From NCBI GenBank assembly GCA_027306745.1, contig DAHUZD010000399.1, positions 1 to 10,784 of the forward strand: a stretch of DNA of 10,784 nucleotides, given 5' to 3'. Both the position numbers and the translations under genes were made by a program. This DNA comes from Acidobacteriaceae bacterium (GTDB lineage Bacteria; Acidobacteriota; Terriglobia; Terriglobales; Acidobacteriaceae). How positions within the stretch are numbered: the stretch's first letter is position 1; every line of letters starts with the position of its first letter. Of the stretch, positions 7,968 through 10,784 are shown piece by piece. The notes under the pieces were generated by a model. It searched no databases, had not been told where the DNA came from, and was given only the letters and a program-made list of their open reading frames with translations.

Positions 7968-7994
7968 GGACACAGCGCCTCGGCTGGCTTGTCC
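7968..7994 (+). terminator. Possible 3' hairpin after the TonB-family gene
   Basis: Starting 1 nt after the stop codon, GGACA (7968-7972) pairs with TGTCC (7990-7994), and inside it CAGC (7973-7976) pairs with GCTG (7983-7986), giving an interrupted 9 bp stem. There is no U tract, so intrinsic termination is uncertain. The rest of the 134 bp convergent gap to 8100 shows nothing I can name beyond a G7 run near 8090. Confidence 0.3.
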
Positions 7995-8100
7995 GGGATG
8001 CGTGGGGAACGCTCGGCTCCCAAGAAGAAACAATCCAAAATGCAGACAGGGAACTGGCGCAAATTTATTGTGCTGGAAAAGTCTCGCCGGGGGGGCAGGG

Positions 8101-8385
8101 CTACTTTTCGATCTCGACGCCGAGCCAGAATGCGACCAAATTCTTCAACTTGCGCGCTACCGGCTTGGGATCGGGATAATACAAGGCGGCGTCGGGGTTT
8201 TCCTGTCCATCCACGATGAGCGTGTAATACCGCGCCTGGCCCTTGCTGGGGTCGCTGGAGGTGGTGCTGCTGGGGCGAATGTACTCGCGGTGCAGGGCAT
8301 CGGCGGGAAAATAAGTAATCCCGTCAATGACTTGCGTCTTCTCGCTTTCGGCCACAACTCGGCCGTTCCAGACCGCTTTCGCCAT
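8101..8385 (-). CDS. DUF427 family protein
   Basis: A 94-residue cytosolic protein of the DUF427 family (PF04248 as I recall), whose biochemical role is not established. Seen: KAVWNGRVVAES (3-14), TYFPADALHREYIRPSSTT (24-42), KGQARYYTLIVDG (48-60), NPDAALYYPDPKP (63-75) and VAFWLGVEIE (84-93). These cover the whole family fold from start to end. Where many members have a CPWKG segment, this one reads DPSKG (45-49), so a Cys and a Trp are missing. The ATG at 8383-8385 has GGAGG upstream with a long, 11 nt spacing and gives the classic N-terminus; an in-frame extension further upstream runs into the hairpin region and is not family-like. It is convergent with the TonB-family gene. Promoter not clear. 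Family call is confident, function unknown. Confidence 0.9.
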   Translation of the reverse strand: MAKAVWNGRVVAESEKTQVIDGITYFPADALHREYIRPSSTTSSDPSKGQARYYTLIVDGQENPDAALYYPDPKPVARKLKNLVAFWLGVEIEK

Positions 8386-8434
8386 GGCTGGCCAGCCCTC
8401 CGAAGCTAACACTATCAGATAGAAGACTTTTGCG

Positions 8435-8482
8435 CCAGAGATACCCCGGATACGGGGCCGACACCGGCTCCGTATCCTCTGG
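8435..8482 (-). promoter_or_regulatory. Nested, mutually exclusive hairpins upstream of the DUF427 gene
   Basis: GGATACGG (8448-8455) pairs with CCGTATCC (8470-8477), extended outward by CCAGA (8435-8439) with TCTGG (8478-8482) across an 8 nt bulge. A competing stem CCCCG/CGGGG (8444-8448 with 8453-8457, GATA loop) uses part of the same arm. Read on the minus strand it lies about 50-100 nt before the DUF427 start, so it could be an attenuator-like leader, or simply the flank of the adjoining repeat copy. Confidence 0.4.
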
Positions 8483-8531
8483 ATTCCCTCGAATTCGCTT
8501 TGCTTCGCCCGGAATTGCAAGGTGCATGCGG
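8482..8531. repeat. Short dispersed-type intergenic repeat, copy 1
   Basis: This 50 bp segment aligns with 8645-8693 at roughly 75 percent identity with one 1 nt gap. It starts GATTCCCTCGAATTCGCT and ends CAAGGTGCATGCGG. Its core is bounded by AATTC (8492-8496) and GAATT, an inverted pair. It resembles the short GC-rich TCGACTxCGCTGCG repeats I know from intergenic regions of acidobacterial and other genomes. Confidence 0.6.
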
Positions 8532-8644
8532 GCGCGTCAGTTTGTGCGGCTTCTGAATCAAAAAAAGTTGATATTTAGACCGGAGTCCGCGCCAGCGGAC
8601 GCAGCGGAGGAACCTGCGGTTGTTGGTTGCACTGGAGAACCGAA

Positions 8645-8693
8645 GATTTCTCGACTGCGCTGCGTTCCGCTTGGAATAACAAGGCGCATGGGG
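8645..8693. repeat. Short dispersed-type intergenic repeat, copy 2
   Basis: The second copy, in the same orientation, begins GATTTCTCGACTGCGCTGCG and ends CAAGGCGCATGGGG. It contains the small palindrome TTCC-GCTT-GGAA. It is closer than copy 1 to the usual form of this repeat type. It lies 163 bp from copy 1 and about 50 bp downstream of the stop of the gene at 8743-9189. Confidence 0.6.
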
Positions 8694-8699
8694 TGTGGT

Positions 8700-8739
8700 G
8701 GCGGTGTTGCTGCATAGACTGGGCCCGCAGCGCACCGCC
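8700..8739 (-). terminator. Likely 3' hairpin of the 148-residue hypothetical gene
   Basis: GGCGGTG (8700-8706) pairs perfectly with CACCGCC (8733-8739), and inside it GCTGC (8709-8713) pairs with GCAGC (8727-8731), giving a 12 bp interrupted stem. It begins 3 nt after the stop codon on the minus strand. A U tract is missing, so it could end transcription weakly or protect the 3' end. Confidence 0.45.
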
Positions 8740-8742
8740 GGA

Positions 8743-9189
8743 TTACTTTTGCTGTTGCGCCTGCCGGGCTTGCACGAAGGCACGCATCCGCTGGAAGCGA
8801 TCCTTGACTGCGGGAAACTTCTCCACCATGGTGGCGGTGTTGCGCATGAAGGGCATACCCATGTTGATCTTCTGAATCTCTTCGATGAACGGCTCCAGCT
8901 TGTTGTACACGAAGAGGCCCTCGCCGTTGCTATCTAGGTAGAGGTCAATGTTGACGGTTCCATGCACCACCAAGGAGGCGGCCAGCTCCCAGTAGGAGAT
9001 CACCTGGCGCAGCCAATCGCTATGCTCATTGGAGAAGTCGCGCCAGACATTGACAATCTCTTGTGCGGTGGTGGGGTGGAAGTCGAAGGCCACCCAGTGG
9101 CGGGCCTTGCGTAGCTTTTCTTCGCGGCGCAGGTCGTAGAGCTTCAGGATCAGTTCAGCATCGTGGGAGTTGGCCAGACGGCTTTCCAT
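8743..9189 (-). CDS. Conserved hypothetical protein, 148 residues
   Basis: I do not recognise a characterised family. It resembles short proteins I have seen annotated as hypothetical (possibly DUF4760-like) in acidobacteria, but that is memory, not a search. The protein is soluble by sequence and looks mainly helical: a charged helix ELILKLYDLRREEKLRKAR (12-30), then FDFHPTTAQEIVNVWRDF (35-52), the most family-like part SYWELAASLVVHGTVNIDLYL split over residues 65-85, FVYNKLEPFIEEIQK (93-107), and a Gln-rich end. There is no signal peptide, membrane span or cysteine. The ATG at 9187-9189 is preceded by AAGGAG with 11 nt spacing; a longer in-frame version would run into the topA terminator region. 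It sits 150 nt after topA on the same strand and has a candidate -10 (TACAAT) of its own. Real gene: likely. Function: unknown. Confidence 0.75.
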   Translation of the reverse strand: MESRLANSHDAELILKLYDLRREEKLRKARHWVAFDFHPTTAQEIVNVWRDFSNEHSDWLRQVISYWELAASLVVHGTVNIDLYLDSNGEGLFVYNKLEPFIEEIQKINMGMPFMRNTATMVEKFPAVKDRFQRMRAFVQARQAQQQK

Positions 9190-9212
9190 GGTTGCAGTGG
9201 CTCCTTGGTGAA

Positions 9213-9218
9213 ATTGTA
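9213..9218 (-). promoter_or_regulatory. Candidate -10 element for the 148-residue gene
   Basis: Read on the minus strand these bases are TACAAT, one mismatch from TATAAT, 23 nt before the start codon, which leaves a leader of roughly 15-18 nt containing the AAGGAG ribosome site. No recognisable -35 lies at 16-18 bp, so the promoter is tentative. Confidence 0.35.
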
Positions 9219-9254
9219 GGGGACTTGCTCTAACTAAGATGCGCGCAGTGCGAG

Positions 9255-9316
9255 GCGGATGCAAAAAATCCGCAGAATGTTTTGCCTGTTGCGCGGCGCA
9301 GAATGAACCGCGCAAC
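9255..9316 (-). terminator. Two hairpins after topA, possible terminator
   Basis: The first hairpin in topA's direction pairs GTTGCGCGG with CCGCGCAAC (9308-9316 with 9288-9296), a perfect 9 bp stem with an 11 nt loop, 23 nt past the stop. The second pairs GCGGAT (9255-9260) with ATCCGC (9268-9273) and carries a T6-type stretch in its loop when read on the minus strand. The U run does not directly follow the strong stem, so termination is plausible rather than canonical. Confidence 0.45.
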
Positions 9317-9339
9317 GGCAGCTTCTTGCGCCACAACCT

Positions 9340-10784
9340 CTATACTGCGACGGCCTCTGGCTTTTTCTCCTCGGCCACAGGTGCATCGCCGATGCGCTTT
9401 TGATAATTGCAGACGACCTTGGGCTTTTCCGGCTTGGCGGCTGCGGCCTTCTTGCCGCGTCGTGGTTTTTCCACTTCTTCGCTGGCTTGTTTGTTCGGGC
9501 AGATGAGATACACGCCCGACTTGAGCGTCTTCTCCAGCAGATATTTGCTGCCACACTCCGGGCAGGGCTGCGGCACTGGCTTCAGATTGGAGGTGAAAGC
9601 GCACTTGGGATAGTTCGTGCATCCATAAAACAGATTGCCGCGCCGGGCTTTGCGTTCGGCAATGTCGCCCGTGCCGCAATCCGGGCAGGTGACGCCCGTC
9701 AGATTCTGCTGGATGTACTTGCACTTCGGGTAGCCGCTGCAAGAGACGAACTCGCCATACTGGCCGGAGCGCCGCACCAACTGCATGCCACACTTGGGGC
9801 AGTTTTCGTCCAGAGGCACGGCAGGCTTTTGCTGTTGCTTTTGCGTCAGTCTGCGAATCGTTTTGCACGGCGGGTCTTCGTTGTAACCGGGGCAGGCCAT
9901 GAACTGGCCAAACGGACCGTTGCGCAGCACCATCACGCGCCCGCAGTTCTCGCAGAACTCCTCTTCGGCCTCGGCGCTTTGCGCCTCAGGATTGTTCAGG
10001 TTGGGCTTGGCCTCGTAATTTTCGCGCGTATAGGTGCAACTGACCTGCTCGATGGAGAACTTGCGTTCTGGCCCGGCGGCAGCCGAGAGCGCAGCTTCCA
10101 ACTCTTTGCGGTTCTCCGCTCGTACTGCTGCGGGCGCTGGTGCTGCGCCGCCTGCGGCCTTGACCAGCACTGGATAGCTCAGCTTGGCTTCAATCTTTTC
10201 GATGGCCTTCTTGCCGCTCTTCTCCCACGCGGAGCTGGAGACGGCTACCGGCTTCTTTTTGTCATACGCCGTGCAAGCATAGAACGAACCGAACTTGCCC
10301 CACTTGAGCACCAGCGGCGCGCCGCACTGCGGGCACTTTTCGTTGGTCGGTTGCTCCATGCGCTTGACGTCTTCCATGTTCTTGCCGGCCACTTGCAGTT
10401 CTTTTTGAAAGTAGCTGTAAAAGCCGCTCAGCAAGTCCGTCCATTTCTCCGTGCCCTCTTCAACGGCGTCCAACTCCACTTCCAACTTGGCCGTGTAAGC
10501 GGGGTCAAAGATGTAGGGGAAATTCTTCACCAGCAGATTCGTCACCACCACGCCCAGTTCGGTGGGGTAGAAGCGGCCCGAACCCTTGGGCGGAATCTTG
10601 ACCACGTACTCGCGGTCTTGAATCGTGCCAATAATAGACGCGTAGGTTGAAGGTCGGCCAATGCCACGCTCCTCCAGCTCCTTGACCAGCGAGGCTTCAT
10701 TGAAGCGTGGTGGTGGCTCGGTAAAGTGCTCCTCCGGTTTCAACTCCAGCAGCGCCAGCGCCTGGCCATCGCTGAGCGCAGGCA
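9340..10784 (-). CDS. topA: TopA, DNA topoisomerase I, C-terminal part (5' end outside window)
   Basis: TopA relaxes negative supercoils by cutting and rejoining one strand. Only the last 480 residues are here; the active-site Tyr region lies beyond the right edge. The visible part begins PALSDGQALALLELKPEEHF and continues with EASLVKELEERGIGRPSTYA, the hallmark of bacterial TopA. It then carries a zinc-ribbon tail: ribbon 1 CPQC...C (coordinates about 10335-10273), ribbon 2 CENC...C...C (about 9954-9865), ribbon 3 CPKC...C...C (about 9801-9721), ribbon 4 CPDC...C...C (about 9687-9601), ribbon 5 CPEC...C (about 9564-9499). Ribbons 1 and 5 lack an obvious nearby fourth Cys. Between the third Cys of ribbon 1 and a later Cys (SCTYTREN) lie about 78 residues, apparently an insert. 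The protein ends in a Lys/Ala/Pro-rich tail. TTG at 10741-10743 is internal, not a start. Identity is certain. Confidence 0.97.
   Translation of the reverse strand, partial: PALSDGQALALLELKPEEHFTEPPPRFNEASLVKELEERGIGRPSTYASIIGTIQDREYVVKIPPKGSGRFYPTELGVVVTNLLVKNFPYIFDPAYTAKLEVELDAVEEGTEKWTDLLSGFYSYFQKELQVAGKNMEDVKRMEQPTNEKCPQCGAPLVLKWGKFGSFYACTAYDKKKPVAVSSSAWEKSGKKAIEKIEAKLSYPVLVKAAGGAAPAPAAVRAENRKELEAALSAAAGPERKFSIEQVSCTYTRENYEAKPNLNNPEAQSAEAEEEFCENCGRVMVLRNGPFGQFMACPGYNEDPPCKTIRRLTQKQQQKPAVPLDENCPKCGMQLVRRSGQYGEFVSCSGYPKCKYIQQNLTGVTCPDCGTGDIAERKARRGNLFYGCTNYPKCAFTSNLKPVPQPCPECGSKYLLEKTLKSGVYLICPNKQASEEVEKPRRGKKAAAAKPEKPKVVCNYQKRIGDAPVAEEKKPEAVAV

Larger units (their letters stand above)
8386..8742. 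other. 357 bp intergenic region with hairpins and two repeat copies
   Basis: No open frame here has coding character. From left to right it holds a palindromic CTATC-A-GATAG at 8411-8421, which may be a regulator site in front of the DUF427 gene; a nested hairpin at 8435-8482; repeat copy 1 at 8482-8531; an A7 run near 8540-8546 next to a small ATCAA/TTGAT pair; a 6 bp stem GTCCGC/GCGGAC (8585-8600); repeat copy 2 at 8645-8693; and a 12 bp interrupted hairpin at 8700-8739 just past the stop of the next gene. The main elements are listed separately. Confidence 0.7.

Noticed and set aside
8482..8693. Two-copy repeat as a CRISPR remnant
   Set aside because: Copies differ at about a quarter of positions and are 163 bp apart, with hairpins between; neither spacing nor identity fits CRISPR.
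8430..8717. Small plus-strand open frame of 95 codons in the 8386-8742 gap
   Set aside because: It runs through both repeat copies and several hairpins, has no ribosome site and no protein-like pattern.
9400..10650. Plus-strand open frame of 416 codons opposite topA
   Set aside because: Antisense shadow of the TopA zinc-ribbon tail, with a Leu/Ala/Arg-rich composition and no domain signature.

Overview
The window is a housekeeping stretch of a bacterial chromosome, with no mobile element, CRISPR array, RNA gene or recognisable defence cluster. The best guess for the host is an acidobacterium (Acidobacteriota, Terriglobia-like). This rests on recognition from memory, not a search: the cytoplasmic 'FPxKLPPLELxS' box in front of the TonB membrane anchor, the TopA and UvrA sequence styles, the small YWELAASLV protein, and the intergenic repeats of the 'TCGACTGCGCTGCG' type. 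The DNA is moderately GC-rich and the genes use ATG or GTG starts with purine-rich ribosome sites.

Layout, left to right. Positions 1-6568 hold a minus-strand gene run, transcribed right to left: ileS (isoleucyl-tRNA synthetase), lspA (lipoprotein signal peptidase, ATGA overlap with ileS), a CCoAMT-type O-methyltransferase (5 nt after lspA) and, after a 118 nt gap, uvrA (nucleotide excision repair; its C-terminal fifth lies beyond the left edge). ileS and lspA are commonly adjacent in bacteria; here the methyltransferase and probably uvrA ride along. Positions 6569-6853 are a divergent control region. Positions 6854-7966 carry, on the plus strand, a membrane-anchored TonB-family energy transducer with a duplicated cytoplasmic box and a glycine-rich periplasmic linker. 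It converges on a minus-strand block: a DUF427 protein (8101-8385), a 357 bp intergenic region full of hairpins and two diverged copies of a short repeat, a conserved hypothetical of 148 residues (8743-9189), and the C-terminal two thirds of topA (9340 to the right edge), encoding the zinc-ribbon tail of DNA topoisomerase I.

No undescribed multi-gene system is visible. The points most worth a second look are within known genes and between them: a histone-H1-like Lys/Ala insert in UvrA, coded across an A8 tract in a slippery reading phase; a long insert inside the first zinc ribbon of TopA and a Lys/Ala-rich TopA tail; the tandem duplication of the TonB cytoplasmic box; and the repeat pair with nested hairpins in the 8386-8742 gap. 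The two DNA-acting enzymes carrying similar basic, disordered segments may reflect a lineage habit rather than a shared function.
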